DNA from: Candidatus Thiodiazotropha sp. (ex Monitilora ramsayi)
Lineage (GTDB): Bacteria; Pseudomonadota; Gammaproteobacteria; Chromatiales; Chromatiaceae
Length of the DNA stretch: 64,000 bases
Assembly (NCBI GenBank): GCA_025655595.1
Contig: JAHXIO010000019.1
Span: 62,001 to 126,000, forward strand
Direction of reading: 5' to 3'
Of this stretch, positions 27,832-36,317 are shown piece by piece. The position numbers and the translations under genes were made by a program. Within the stretch, counting starts at the first letter, position 1. Every line of letters begins with the position of its first letter. The notes beneath the pieces are model-generated. The model was not told the origin of the DNA. It did no database searches and saw only the letters and a list, made by a program, of their open reading frames with translations.

Positions 27832-28291
27832 AGTTCTCAACCAGAAGTTGATGTGTATGGATGATGGACATCCGGCTAGGACCTATCCCGTCTCTACTGG
27901 GCTGGCCGGTTCCGGTGAGCAGATTGGTAGCGGTTGTACGCCTAGGGGAAAGCATCAAATCCGCTTGAAAATTGGTGAGGGATGTCCGCTGGAGACAGTC
28001 TTTGTCGGGAGAAGGCCGACGGGGGAAGTTTATAACAGCGCGCTGGCAGAGCGCAGTCCCGGGCGTGACTGGGTGCTTACCCGCATCCTATGGCTGACCG
28101 GTCTCGAATCCGGCGTTAATAGAGGAGGCGAGGTCGATACCCTCAGGCGGTACATCTATATCCACGGTACCCCGGAGGAGCACCTGATCGGACAACCTGT
28201 ATCCCATGGCTGCATACGCATGCGTAGCCGTGACCTGATAGAGCTGTTTGATTGGACCTTTAACGGTATGCCGGTGGAGATTGTCGATTAG
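27806..28291 (+). CDS. L,D-transpeptidase (YkuD domain), cytoplasmic-type
   Basis: A 161-residue protein that is essentially one YkuD domain. The catalytic motif is YIHGT ... VSHGCIRMRSRDLIEL, with His and Cys of S-H-G-C-I-R-M in place, near residues 132-138. No signal peptide is visible (MHNRSLRIEVLNQKL), which is odd for a transpeptidase that should act on periplasmic murein; the protein may be exported another way, or it may act on recycled muropeptides in the cytoplasm. Clear Shine-Dalgarno AAGGGGAA. Sits between the binding protein and the permeases of a peptide transporter. Confidence 0.88.
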   Translation: MHNRSLRIEVLNQKLMCMDDGHPARTYPVSTGLAGSGEQIGSGCTPRGKHQIRLKIGEGCPLETVFVGRRPTGEVYNSALAERSPGRDWVLTRILWLTGLESGVNRGGEVDTLRRYIYIHGTPEEHLIGQPVSHGCIRMRSRDLIELFDWTFNGMPVEIVD

Positions 28292-28293
28292 TC

Positions 28294-29223
28294 ATGATCG
28301 ATTTTCTCATATCTCGCCTGATCAGTGCCATGCTGGTTATTGTCGGCGTTGTCTGTCTCGTTTTTCTGCTCATTCATTTGATCCCGGGTGACCCGGTAGA
28401 TGTGATGCTGGGTGAATCCGCACAACTCGTTGACCGTGAGTCGCTGAGGCGTGCTCTGGGGCTTGATCAGCCGCTGTCTATCCAATTAATCCAATATCTT
28501 TCAGGTGTGTTGCGGCTGGACCTGGGGTACTCCCTGCATTCAGAGCGGTCAGTTGTGAGCCTATTGGCCGAACGGATTCCCGCAACGTTGCAGTTAGCCT
28601 TTGCTGCGATGTTGTGTGCTTTTCTCATCGCATTGCCCATGGGAATCCTGGCAGCGTTCAAACGAGGTGGGGTATGGGATTGGGGTGCAATGAGCTTCTC
28701 CGCTTTGGGTATCTCTATACCCAACTTCTGGCTGGGGCCTATATTGATACTTCTCTTCTCGCTCTGGCTTGGCTGGACACCTGTGAGTGGTCGCCAATCG
28801 GTCTCCAGTCTGGTGCTGCCGGCAGTGACACTGGGTACTGGGTTTGCCGCCATCCTAGCCCGTATGATTAGAAGCAGTCTGTTGGAAGTGTTGGGGGAGG
28901 ACTATGTCAGAACCGCTCGGGCAAAGGGGCTCGATGAACCTCGGGTCATGTGGAGGCATGCCATGCGCAATGCTTGGTTGCCAGTTGTTACTCTGATCGG
29001 GTTACAAATGGGGGCCTTATTGGGTGGGGCGGTAGTGACAGAAGTGGTGTTCGATTGGCCCGGCATCGGGTCATTGATGATCGATGCCATTCATAAGCGG
29101 GACTATCCGGTAGTTCAGGGGTGTGTACTTTTTGTCAGCCTTACTTATGTGTTGATCAATACACTCACGGATATTGTCTATGGCTTGGTAGATCCTCGAA
29201 TACAGCATGGGGGCGGGGTATGA
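28294..29223 (+). CDS. Peptide ABC transporter permease (DppB/OppB type)
   Basis: A 309-residue inner-membrane permease with about six transmembrane segments and the family start LISRLISAMLVIVGVVCLVF followed by LIHLIPGDPVDVMLG. The EAA loop is around EDYVRTARAKGLDEPRVMWRH (read in two parts), contacting the ATPase. It begins 2 bp after the L,D-transpeptidase and overlaps the next permease by 4 bp (ATGA). No ATPase gene accompanies it. Confidence 0.92.
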   Translation: MIDFLISRLISAMLVIVGVVCLVFLLIHLIPGDPVDVMLGESAQLVDRESLRRALGLDQPLSIQLIQYLSGVLRLDLGYSLHSERSVVSLLAERIPATLQLAFAAMLCAFLIALPMGILAAFKRGGVWDWGAMSFSALGISIPNFWLGPILILLFSLWLGWTPVSGRQSVSSLVLPAVTLGTGFAAILARMIRSSLLEVLGEDYVRTARAKGLDEPRVMWRHAMRNAWLPVVTLIGLQMGALLGGAVVTEVVFDWPGIGSLMIDAIHKRDYPVVQGCVLFVSLTYVLINTLTDIVYGLVDPRIQHGGGV

Positions 29224-30032
29224 TCTGGCGCTGGTTGCCGGTTTGCGTCTTGCTTCTCTGGGCGATGGCGGCGTTTTTTGGTGATGTGCTATCAACTGGA
29301 GCAAATAGAATCGACTTGGAGCACATTCTTACAGGACCTGGTCAGGCCGGTCTATTGGGTTTCGATGATCTAGGCAGACCGGTAATGCAACGACTGTTGG
29401 CCGGCGCGCAGACATCCTTTGCAGTTGCATTTGGCGTTGTGTCCATATCGCTGGTATTGGGAACCGCTATTGGCCTGTTGGCGGCATATCAGGGAGGATG
29501 GCTGGATCTCTTCATTGTCCGATTGATCGATATCTTTCTGGCATTTCCAGGAATATTGCTTGCGATAGCGTTAGCCGGAGTGATGGGGCCTGGGCTCGAT
29601 AACCTGATTATTGCCTTAACAGTAGTGGGGTGGGTCGGATACGCCCGGTTGGCGCGGGGACAAGTGCTCTCTCTCAGAGAACGGGACCATGTCACAGCCG
29701 CTATCGCATTAGGCAGTTCCCGTTGGTTCATCATCACCAGGCACATGCTGCCATTGGTCGCAGCACCGCTAATCGTCGAGGCAACATTCGGTATTGCCGG
29801 TATGGTTATCGCTGAAGCCGGCCTGTCCTTTTTGGGGTTGGGTATACAGCCGCCTGATGCCTCATGGGGCAGTATGATTCGAGATGGAACCACCTATATG
29901 TTGGTGGCACCTCACTTGGTATTGGCTCCCGGCTTGGTGATGATGTTGGTTGTGCTTTCCCTCAACCTGTTGGGTGATCGATTGCGGGACAGGCTGGATA
30001 TACGTCTGGCTACTGAACAAAGAAAGTCGTAA
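29220..30032 (+). CDS. Peptide ABC transporter permease (DppC/OppC type)
   Basis: A 270-residue permease. The ATG at 29220 overlaps the stop of the first permease (ATGA), which decides the start. It shows DLEHILTGPGQAGLLGFDDLGRPV-type sequence (LGTDxLGRD in classic members), about five to six membrane segments and the EAA loop RDHVTAAIALGSSRWFIITRH. Its 3' end overlaps the antisense FliL-like gene by 23 bp. DppD/DppF-type ATPases are missing from the neighbourhood, so the transporter must borrow ATPases encoded elsewhere. Confidence 0.92.
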   Translation: MIWRWLPVCVLLLWAMAAFFGDVLSTGANRIDLEHILTGPGQAGLLGFDDLGRPVMQRLLAGAQTSFAVAFGVVSISLVLGTAIGLLAAYQGGWLDLFIVRLIDIFLAFPGILLAIALAGVMGPGLDNLIIALTVVGWVGYARLARGQVLSLRERDHVTAAIALGSSRWFIITRHMLPLVAAPLIVEATFGIAGMVIAEAGLSFLGLGIQPPDASWGSMIRDGTTYMLVAPHLVLAPGLVMMLVVLSLNLLGDRLRDRLDIRLATEQRKS

Positions 30033-30429
30033 AAAAGAGTGCACTCAGACCCTCTTTCCCGGTCTGCTCCTTCATTAGTGCATTGACCTGAGAGAGGGCC
30101 TTTTTACGTAGAGCCTCTTTGCCTTCCGGTTTTTTGATGGCTTTCCCGTCCTGTTCTGACAATAGCAGTAGTAGGGTGTGACGTATTGCCGGGTCATGCA
30201 ATTTGAGTGCCTCTAGAAAGGTGTCATCCTTGGTCATTAACTGAATATCGCAGCGAATGTAGCGGCCGCCACTGGCCAGATTGGCCACCAGGGAGGGCTT
30301 GATCTGATAGTAGCTGATAGTCGCCACCTCTTGTTGTCCCTCCTTCTCTTCCTCCTCTTCTGCCGCTGAGGGCAAGGTAAAGGCGAGCAGAGCCGTCAGG
30401 ATTAGGACCGTTACACGCTGATGGATCAC
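30010..30429 (-). CDS. FliL-like periplasmic protein
   Basis: A 139-residue protein with a signal peptide (cleavage near PSAA-EEE), an acidic run EEEEEKEGQQE and a FliL-type domain: YYQIKPSLVANLASGGRYIRCDIQLM, DDTFLEALKLHDPAIRHTLLLLLSEQ and a C-terminal FFTTFFVQ (segments abbreviated to motifs). Flagellar FliL is membrane-anchored; here a cleavable signal seems more likely and no flagellar gene is near. Stand-alone FliL-domain proteins exist in non-flagellar contexts with unknown role. Convergent with, and overlapping, the DppC-type gene. Confidence 0.8.
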   Translation of the reverse strand: MIHQRVTVLILTALLAFTLPSAAEEEEEKEGQQEVATISYYQIKPSLVANLASGGRYIRCDIQLMTKDDTFLEALKLHDPAIRHTLLLLLSEQDGKAIKKPEGKEALRKKALSQVNALMKEQTGKEGLSALFFTTFFVQ

Positions 30430-30550
30430 CTTAAGGTACCTCGATCACATTGTCTGTCCGGCTGATAACAACCGTATTTGAAATCATTGTTTTCCGCACA
30501 CCTATCTTTACGGCATACTGCAGGAAAAATTGAATGAGGCAGTGTACAGG

Positions 30551-31600
30551 ATGAGTCTCGGACCGGTCATGCTCGATCTTGAGGGAACCACGCTTTCGCA
30601 GGAGGAAAGGGTGTTGCTGAGGCATCCCGCTGTGGGAGGCGTGATCCTTTTTTCCCGTAATTACACATCCCATGAGCAATTGAGTGCCCTTTGCCGGGAG
30701 ATACATGAGCTGAGATCGCCTCACCTTCTCATCGCGGTGGATCACGAAGGAGGACGGGTACAGCGCTTTCGGAAAGGCTTCACCCATCTGCCTCCTGCGG
30801 CCTGGTATGGCGAACAGTACGAAAACCAGCCTGGTCATGGCCTGAAACTGGCCGAGCTGGGCGGCTGGCTGATGGCCGCCGAGCTGCGTACCTGTGGGGT
30901 CGATTTTAGCTTTGCGCCGGTACTCGATTTGGGACACCCGATCAGTCGGGTGATCGGTGATCGTGCATTTGCTAAGAGTCCTGATGTGGTGGGCCGTCTG
31001 GCACATGCCTGGATGAGAGGTAGCCACAGTGCCGGAATGGCGGTCGTCGGCAAGCATTTTCCCGGTCATGGCGGTGTGGCGGGTGACTCCCACACTGAGC
31101 TGCCGGTGGATGGCAGGCGATATGAAGATATCGAAATCGAGGATCTGCGTCCCTTTGATCATATGATCCGGTCCGGGATGGAAGCCGTTATGCCCGCACA
31201 TGTCATCTACGAACGGATTGATAAACATTTGGCAGGATTTTCTAGATTCTGGCTGCAGAAAATTCTTCGGGGTCAGTTGGGATTCCAAGGAGTCATATTC
31301 AGTGACGACCTCAATATGGCGGCAGCGGATGCGGCGGGTAACTATGCAGCCAGGGCAGAGGCGGCGTTGAGGGCTGGTTGCGATATGGTACTCGTTTGCA
31401 ACAATCGGCCGGCTGCTCAGGAGGTGGTTGAATATCTCAAAGACTATGACGATCCGGCAACTCATGTACGCCTGGTCAGAATGCATGGGAGAAAACCCAG
31501 AAGCCTCCAGGCGCTACACATGGATCCGCTGTGGCGGGAGGCGGTGGATAAGCTCGCTCAGGATCCCGATGAAATCACACTCAGTCTAAACCTCGATTGA
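30551..31600 (+). CDS. nagZ: Beta-N-acetylhexosaminidase
   Basis: A 349-residue cytoplasmic family-3 glycoside hydrolase that removes GlcNAc from 1,6-anhydro-muropeptides in cell-wall recycling. The signature KHFPGHGGVAGDSHTELP carries the catalytic His/Asp loop; the nucleophile Asp is in FSDDLNMAAA. Start MSLGPVMLDLEGT at 30551 matches the family; the TTG at 30530 would add seven residues. Its 3' end overlaps the hpt start by 4 bp. Proximity to the peptide transporter and L,D-transpeptidase suggests a murein-recycling neighbourhood. Confidence 0.95.
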   Translation: MSLGPVMLDLEGTTLSQEERVLLRHPAVGGVILFSRNYTSHEQLSALCREIHELRSPHLLIAVDHEGGRVQRFRKGFTHLPPAAWYGEQYENQPGHGLKLAELGGWLMAAELRTCGVDFSFAPVLDLGHPISRVIGDRAFAKSPDVVGRLAHAWMRGSHSAGMAVVGKHFPGHGGVAGDSHTELPVDGRRYEDIEIEDLRPFDHMIRSGMEAVMPAHVIYERIDKHLAGFSRFWLQKILRGQLGFQGVIFSDDLNMAAADAAGNYAARAEAALRAGCDMVLVCNNRPAAQEVVEYLKDYDDPATHVRLVRMHGRKPRSLQALHMDPLWREAVDKLAQDPDEITLSLNLD

Positions 31601-32160
31601 AGAAGTCTCTTATGATTACACCCAAAGAAGCCGCAGATACCCTTGCTACAGCCGATGAGCTCTATTCGAGAGTCGAAGTCGAACAGGCGCTGGACAGACT
31701 TGCCGAAGAGATTTCCGCAGCACTGTCGGAAGAGGATCCCATCGTTCTCTGTGTGCTAAATGGTGCACTGATTCCGACAGGCCATCTATTGACGCGTCTC
31801 AACTTCCCTTTGCGGCAGGACTATGTTCACGCAACTCGTTATAGAGGGGAGACATCAGGCGCGGACCTGGAATGGATCGGCCAGCCCAATACTTCACTGC
31901 AGGGAGAAGCAGTATTGGTGGTTGACGATATTCTCGATGAAGGTATCACCCTGGCTGCAATAGTTGAGGCCTGCCGCAAGGCCGGGGCCAGGTCGGTCTA
32001 CAGCGCTGTTCTGGTTGAAAAACAGCACGATAGAAGTAACGGTTATACTGCCGATTTTGTCGGCATACAGGTGGAAGATCGCTATGTCTTCGGTTTTGGA
32101 ATGGACTACAAGGGCTATCTCAGAAACGTGCCGGGTATACTGGCCATCCCTGAAACCTAG
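31597..32160 (+). CDS. hpt: Hypoxanthine-guanine phosphoribosyltransferase
   Basis: A 187-residue purine phosphoribosyltransferase. The PRPP-binding motif is AVLVVDDILDEGITLAAI; the flexible-loop region is HATRYRGETSG; the C-terminal base-binding segment is DRYVFGFGMDYKGYLRN. It converts hypoxanthine (and guanine) to IMP (GMP). The start is TTG at 31597 overlapping the nagZ stop (TTGA), or ATG at 31612. Together with mtnP downstream it can complete salvage of methylthioinosine-derived hypoxanthine. Confidence 0.93.
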   Translation: MKKSLMITPKEAADTLATADELYSRVEVEQALDRLAEEISAALSEEDPIVLCVLNGALIPTGHLLTRLNFPLRQDYVHATRYRGETSGADLEWIGQPNTSLQGEAVLVVDDILDEGITLAAIVEACRKAGARSVYSAVLVEKQHDRSNGYTADFVGIQVEDRYVFGFGMDYKGYLRNVPGILAIPET

Positions 32161-32385
32161 GAATTTCCCTAGTATGCATGGGTTTTTCCGAGGGAATACC
32201 CCTAGGAATATCTTAGTAAAATTCTAATAAAATTAAGTACCTATTGCCATTTTTCCATAGATGGTACAAGCTTATGCCGTAAGCGGGCTAAAGTAACCGG
32301 CAGAGATCGGTTAGCCATATGTTGTATCGCAATCCTTTCGCATAGCGAATTTACACGGATGCATGTTGAATTTTGGAGGGTGGTA

Positions 32386-32826
32386 GTGAGCGCATTAGAT
32401 AACCTAAAAGGCAGTCATTCTGAGATGTTGGATATGATCAGTGACCTTAGGGCAATGATGACCAAGGAGCAGTTGAGTATTCGTCCCAACGCCATGACAA
32501 CGCACAAGCTGATTTGTGATCTCGCGGATAAGATGAAGACACATATGTCGGAGCAGGATAAGTCCATCTATCCTGATCTGCTGATCCATCAGGATCCCAA
32601 GCTCAAATCCATGGCATGGGGATTTCTCAACGGACAGAAGCCGATGAAGAAGCAGTTCGACAGATACCACGCAAAGTGGCTGAAAAACTGCGACTTCAAT
32701 TTCAGTGACGAGTTCATCGCGGAAACCATGGAGGTTTTCGATATGATCGAAGATCGGATACAACGCGAGGAATCGATATTGATACCCACCTTGGAAAGCT
32801 CCGGCATTATGGCGCGTGCTGTCTGA
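32386..32826 (+). CDS. Hemerythrin HHE-domain protein
   Basis: A 146-residue four-helix protein. His/Glu ligands are seen in GSHSEMLDMI, the paired helix HKLICDLADKMKTHMSEQDK and EESILIPTLE, consistent with a di-iron HHE cation-binding domain. The start is GTG at 32386 with GGAGGG 5 bp upstream, preferred to the ATG at 32359, which lacks a ribosome-binding site. Possible roles are oxygen, NO or iron sensing or storage. It has its own intergenic space on both sides, so it is probably monocistronic. Confidence 0.75.
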   Translation: MSALDNLKGSHSEMLDMISDLRAMMTKEQLSIRPNAMTTHKLICDLADKMKTHMSEQDKSIYPDLLIHQDPKLKSMAWGFLNGQKPMKKQFDRYHAKWLKNCDFNFSDEFIAETMEVFDMIEDRIQREESILIPTLESSGIMARAV

Positions 32827-32861
32827 GACTCGGGTTAGCTATTCAATAAGAAGAGAGTAGG

Positions 32862-32889
32862 CGGGGGAAGCGTTAAGGCGCTTCCCCCG
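32862..32889 (+). terminator. Hairpin after the hemerythrin gene
   Basis: An 11-bp perfect stem CGGGGGAAGCG / CGCTTCCCCCG with loop TTAAGG, 36 bp past the hemerythrin stop. The run of T that makes an intrinsic terminator is weak (TACTATTTG), so it may instead be an RNA-stabilising hairpin or a Rho-assisted terminator. Confidence 0.55.
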
Positions 32890-33090
32890 TACTATTTGAG
32901 CGGAACGTCAAGGTACTTGAAGGGATGGAATCCTGAACTTGGCGAGTATGCAGTCGCCCTATTTCGATAACCCCCTTGAGCCCAATGTGGGTGTCGGGTG
33001 ATGTTATTGTCGGCTCCAGTACATCTGTTTCTAATCATGATGGCTTCAAGGTAGAATTGACTGAAGTTTTACCACCCACAATCGAGAATA

Positions 33091-33846
33091 ATGCCAGAAT
33101 TAGCCATCATAGGCGGAACGGGACTGGATAAAATACCCAATCTTGAGATCGTTCATCGGGAGGTTTGCCACACACCCTTCGGTGAGCCGTCAGCTCCACT
33201 TACCCACGGCAGACTCGCCGGCAGCGATGTGGTTTTCCTGCCCCGGCACGGTCCTGCCCATAGTATTCCTCCCCACAGGGTGAACTACCGCGCCAATCTT
33301 TGGGCTCTGAAACATGCCGGTGTAAAAGATATCATCGGTGTCGCAGCCGTCGGTGGTATCCAGAAAGTGATGGCGCCGGGAGAGATCGTGATTCCAGATC
33401 AGATCATCGACTATACTTTCGGTCGTGAGCACACACTCTATGAGGCAGACCTGCCTCACGTTACCCACATCGATTTTACCGAGCCCTATTGTCAGGCGCT
33501 CCGTCAGCAATTGTTAGATGCGGGAGAGCACAGTGGAATCAAGCCGGTCGCCAGTGGTACCTACGGTGCTACCCAAGGTCCGCGGCTTGAGACGGCCGCA
33601 GAGATTGACCGCATGGAACGTGACGGTTGCGATATCGTTGGTATGACAGGTATGCCCGAGGCGTCACTGGCGCGGGAATTAAACCTTTGTTACGCATCAT
33701 GTGCGGTTGTTGCCAACTGGGCGGCAGGAAGGGGTAGTGAGCCAATTAGCATGAAAGAGATAGAAAAAAATCTTGTTCAGGGCATGGAGCAGGTAAAGAC
33801 ATTGCTGATTGCCCTGATGGATTTAAGTCGTAGTACAGCCGGTTGA
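33091..33846 (+). CDS. mtnP: S-methyl-5'-thioinosine phosphorylase (MTAP/PNP family)
   Basis: A 251-residue purine nucleoside phosphorylase of the MTA-phosphorylase family. Motifs: AIIGGTGLDKI, the phosphate site PRHGPAHSIPPHRVNYRANL, VAAVGGIQKVMAPGEIVIPDQ (in two parts), TYGATQGPRLETAAEI and DIVGMTGMPEASLARE. The nagZ/hpt neighbourhood resembles Pseudomonas, where the equivalent gene (PA3004) encodes a methylthioinosine phosphorylase. Product hypoxanthine would feed Hpt encoded just upstream. Whether it prefers MTI or MTA cannot be decided by eye. Confidence 0.88.
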   Translation: MPELAIIGGTGLDKIPNLEIVHREVCHTPFGEPSAPLTHGRLAGSDVVFLPRHGPAHSIPPHRVNYRANLWALKHAGVKDIIGVAAVGGIQKVMAPGEIVIPDQIIDYTFGREHTLYEADLPHVTHIDFTEPYCQALRQQLLDAGEHSGIKPVASGTYGATQGPRLETAAEIDRMERDGCDIVGMTGMPEASLARELNLCYASCAVVANWAAGRGSEPISMKEIEKNLVQGMEQVKTLLIALMDLSRSTAG

Positions 33847-33878
33847 TAACTCAAAGTTTTCACGCTTTTTACTTGATT

Positions 33879-34559
33879 ATGGCATTTAAAAATAAATTAC
33901 TATCAATAAGATATCTAATATATTTAATGTTACTTGTAGTGCCTCAGTCTCAAGCGCAGAGTGGTCCGTTTGAGATGGGAATGACGTCATTGAAAGCAGG
34001 TGATTTTGCAGAGGCCTACTGTCTCTGGCGACCGCTGGCCATGCGCGGCCATACAGAAGCCTCCTATCATCTCGGGTGGCTATATGCGAACGGAAATGGT
34101 CTGCGTGTTGATATCCCCAAAGCCATTTACTGGTGGGGGCAAGCAGCAAACCGTGGACATGATGAAGCCATGTTCGCGCTCGCCTTGGCTTATACCCAAG
34201 GCGAGGGTATTAAAAAGGATGAGGATGAGGCGATTCACTGGTATTTAAAGGCGGCGAGAAATGGCCATGAGGATGCCCGTGAGATCCTGAAGGACAAAAT
34301 ACGCACTGAATCGAAAGCGGTTCAACCCTATCTGCCCGAGATTCTCAAAGAGGCGTGGATAGGGGTTGAGATCGAAATCCAAGCTACAGAAGCCAACCTT
34401 CGTACGGGTCCGGGGGTAGACCGGCCCCTGGCCGGCAAAACGCGGCAGGGCGAGCACTTTATCGCCATACACCGGGTTGGCAAGTGGCTTCAGGTTATCA
34501 GGCCGGAGGATCGTAAATCTGCATGGATCGCCGAGTGGTTAACAGATTTAACACGCTAA
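33879..34559 (+). CDS. Sel1-repeat protein with C-terminal SH3-like domain
   Basis: A 226-residue exported protein. Signal peptide LIYLMLLVVPQSQAQS; then two to three Sel1/TPR-like repeats, e.g. EASYHLGWLYANGNGLRVD and EAMFALALAYTQGEGIKKDE; then a bacterial SH3 domain with ATEANLRTGPGVDRPL and GEHFIAIHRVGKWLQV. Such proteins organise periplasmic complexes or bind peptidoglycan. The ATG at 33879 gives a good signal peptide; the frame reaches back to a TTG at 33843 overlapping the mtnP stop. Confidence 0.82.
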   Translation: MAFKNKLLSIRYLIYLMLLVVPQSQAQSGPFEMGMTSLKAGDFAEAYCLWRPLAMRGHTEASYHLGWLYANGNGLRVDIPKAIYWWGQAANRGHDEAMFALALAYTQGEGIKKDEDEAIHWYLKAARNGHEDAREILKDKIRTESKAVQPYLPEILKEAWIGVEIEIQATEANLRTGPGVDRPLAGKTRQGEHFIAIHRVGKWLQVIRPEDRKSAWIAEWLTDLTR

Positions 34560-34646
34560 TTTGATAGAGATATTTCAAGAGAAGCCTGGTTTAGGCTGTG
34601 CTAGTATGTAAATTCATGACCTGCTTGTAGAATGGGGATTAGTACG

Positions 34647-35744
34647 ATGGCGGAAGATAAGAACGACACTGAGAATACAGTGGCTGATGTGGCGGAAGCG
34701 GAGAAAAAAGAGGCCACAGTAAAAAAGAAAACGGCCAAGAAGAAGGCGGCGAAGAAGAAAGTTGCCAAGAAGAAGGTGGCGAAGAAAAAAGTCATCAGCA
34801 AAAAGGCTGCATCAAGTAAGAAAGTTTCGGCTGCAAAACCGGCGCCAGCCGAGAAATCGCCAGCCACGAAACAACCGGAATCTGTTCCGGCGACAGCGGC
34901 GGCCAGTACTCCCTCGAGTAGTAGTGGTACGAAACAGGCAGCTGAGTCGTCAAGTGCACGTTCATCCGGTGAGTCATCCGCCTCCTCAAGTGTTATCGTT
35001 CAGGCAAAATTAGATAAAGAGGAATCTTCGGAGGAAAGTTCTATGTCAACGGCATCAAAGAGCTCGGGTGGCTTTTGGGTCAAAATCGTTTTTTGGCTGC
35101 TCATCATCATCCTGGCTTTCATCTATATCCGCTCATTGGCCAAGCACCCCGGGGGTGAGGAGAGCGTAGCAGAGACTGGGGTTGCAACCGAGCAGACCTC
35201 TCAACCTCAAACTGCTGATACCGCATCCGAGGCAGCAGCTCCTGCCGAGGTAACCCAGACCAAGCAGGTTACCGGCGACAGTGATGAATCAGATAAGACC
35301 GCAGCTTCAAATGCGCCTGCAGTCGCGAGTGATCAGGCCAAATTCGATCCGGCAGGATCGGATGAGTCGGTGTCCACATCAGTTGCAACGGTTGACTCAT
35401 CCGATGTATCGACTGGTACCGCTGCTGAGACCGCCTCTGCGGAGTCGCCTGCCTCCAGTGGTGAAATGGGAACTGCCGGTGGTGAACCTCAAACCGCAAG
35501 TGAAAGTGGTGCAGCGGTTACCGACCAACGCGCTGAATCGGTCTCTAAAATCCTGAAAGAGTTCGATGAGCTGCGTGAAGCGGCAAGGGCCGAGATGGAA
35601 GCAATGCGTAATCTGATTCAGGCTGAGAGAGAGCTCAGGGAAGCCATGGCGCCACCGCCCCCATCATATCCGCGTGGTTGGGGCGCGCCCGGATACAATC
35701 CCTATGGGAATGCGCCGCAGTATTCGCCTTACGGCAGACCTTAG
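34647..35744 (+). CDS. Histone-H1-like, membrane-spanning low-complexity protein
   Basis: A 365-residue protein of four parts. Residues about 20-55 are Lys/Ala repeats (KKKTAKKKAAKKKVAKKKV) like the histone-H1/AlgP C-terminal tail. Residues 55-135 are Ser/Ala/Pro-rich. A single membrane helix lies near 143-162 (VKIVFWLLIIILAFIYI). After it comes a 150-residue acidic Ala/Thr/Ser-rich stretch, a short predicted coiled coil (EFDELREAARAEMEAMRNLI) and a Pro/Gly/Tyr-rich tail. The basic tail should be cytoplasmic and could contact DNA or RNA. No enzyme domain. The ATG at 34647 has GGGGA upstream; ATG 34632 is an alternative. Confidence 0.75.
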   Translation: MAEDKNDTENTVADVAEAEKKEATVKKKTAKKKAAKKKVAKKKVAKKKVISKKAASSKKVSAAKPAPAEKSPATKQPESVPATAAASTPSSSSGTKQAAESSSARSSGESSASSSVIVQAKLDKEESSEESSMSTASKSSGGFWVKIVFWLLIIILAFIYIRSLAKHPGGEESVAETGVATEQTSQPQTADTASEAAAPAEVTQTKQVTGDSDESDKTAASNAPAVASDQAKFDPAGSDESVSTSVATVDSSDVSTGTAAETASAESPASSGEMGTAGGEPQTASESGAAVTDQRAESVSKILKEFDELREAARAEMEAMRNLIQAERELREAMAPPPPSYPRGWGAPGYNPYGNAPQYSPYGRP

Positions 35745-35763
35745 CGAGACGAAATATACGCAT

Positions 35764-35794
35764 AAAAAAACGGGCACTAAGTGCCCGTTTTTTT
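35764..35794. terminator. Bidirectional rho-independent terminator
   Basis: AAAAAAACGGGCAC-TAA-GTGCCCGTTTTTTT: an 8-bp stem with a run of A before and T after, between the converging histone-like gene and tpx. It should stop transcription from both sides. Confidence 0.92.
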
Positions 35795-35816
35795 AACTCA
35801 GTCTAAAAACAGATCA

Positions 35817-36317
35817 TCAGTCCAGGTGTGCCAGGGCTGAATCGTAATCAGGTTCCTGCACAATCTCCGGCACCAGTTGTGTGTAGATCACTTTGTTATT
35901 TTCATCCAGCACAACAACAGCTCTTGCGGTGATACCGGCCAATGGACCGTCGGTAATCAATACACCGTAATCCTTGGCAAAGTTACGGCTGTGCATCATG
36001 GAGAGAGACTCAACGTTATCAATGCCTTCCGCACTGCAGAAGCGGCTTTGGGCAAAAGGCAGATCAGCTGAGACAACCAGTGCGACAGAATTGGTTTTAC
36101 CTGCCATCTCCTCGTTGAATTTCTTGGTGGAGGCGGCGCAGACACCGGTGTCGAGGCTGGGTACGATGTTGAGTAATTTCTTCTTGCCGGCATAGTTGGC
36201 CAGGCCGACATCGGAGAGGTCAGCTTTGGTGAGTGAAAAATCGGGCGCTTCTGCTCCGACAGCCGGCAGTTCGCCGTTAGTGTTGATCTCATTGCCTTCT
36301 AAAGTGATTTTGGCCAT
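35817..36317 (-). CDS. tpx: Thiol peroxidase
   Basis: A 166-residue atypical two-cysteine peroxiredoxin. The peroxidatic Cys is in [12 protein letters not shown] (about residue 60) and the resolving Cys in [10 protein letters not shown] (about 94), the Tpx arrangement. It reduces hydrogen peroxide and alkyl peroxides with thioredoxin. Size and N-terminus ([18 protein letters not shown]) match E. coli Tpx. A Shine-Dalgarno AGGAT precedes the ATG. Single gene with its own promoter region and a shared terminator. Confidence 0.96.
   Translation of the reverse strand: MAKITLEGNEINTNGELPAVGAEAPDFSLTKADLSDVGLANYAGKKKLLNIVPSLDTGVCAASTKKFNEEMAGKTNSVALVVSADLPFAQSRFCSAEGIDNVESLSMMHSRNFAKDYGVLITDGPLAGITARAVVVLDENNKVIYTQLVPEIVQEPDYDSALAHLD

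Noticed and set aside
30431-31486. 351-codon minus-strand frame over nagZ
   Set aside because: Shadow of nagZ, whose catalytic motifs are intact on the plus strand.
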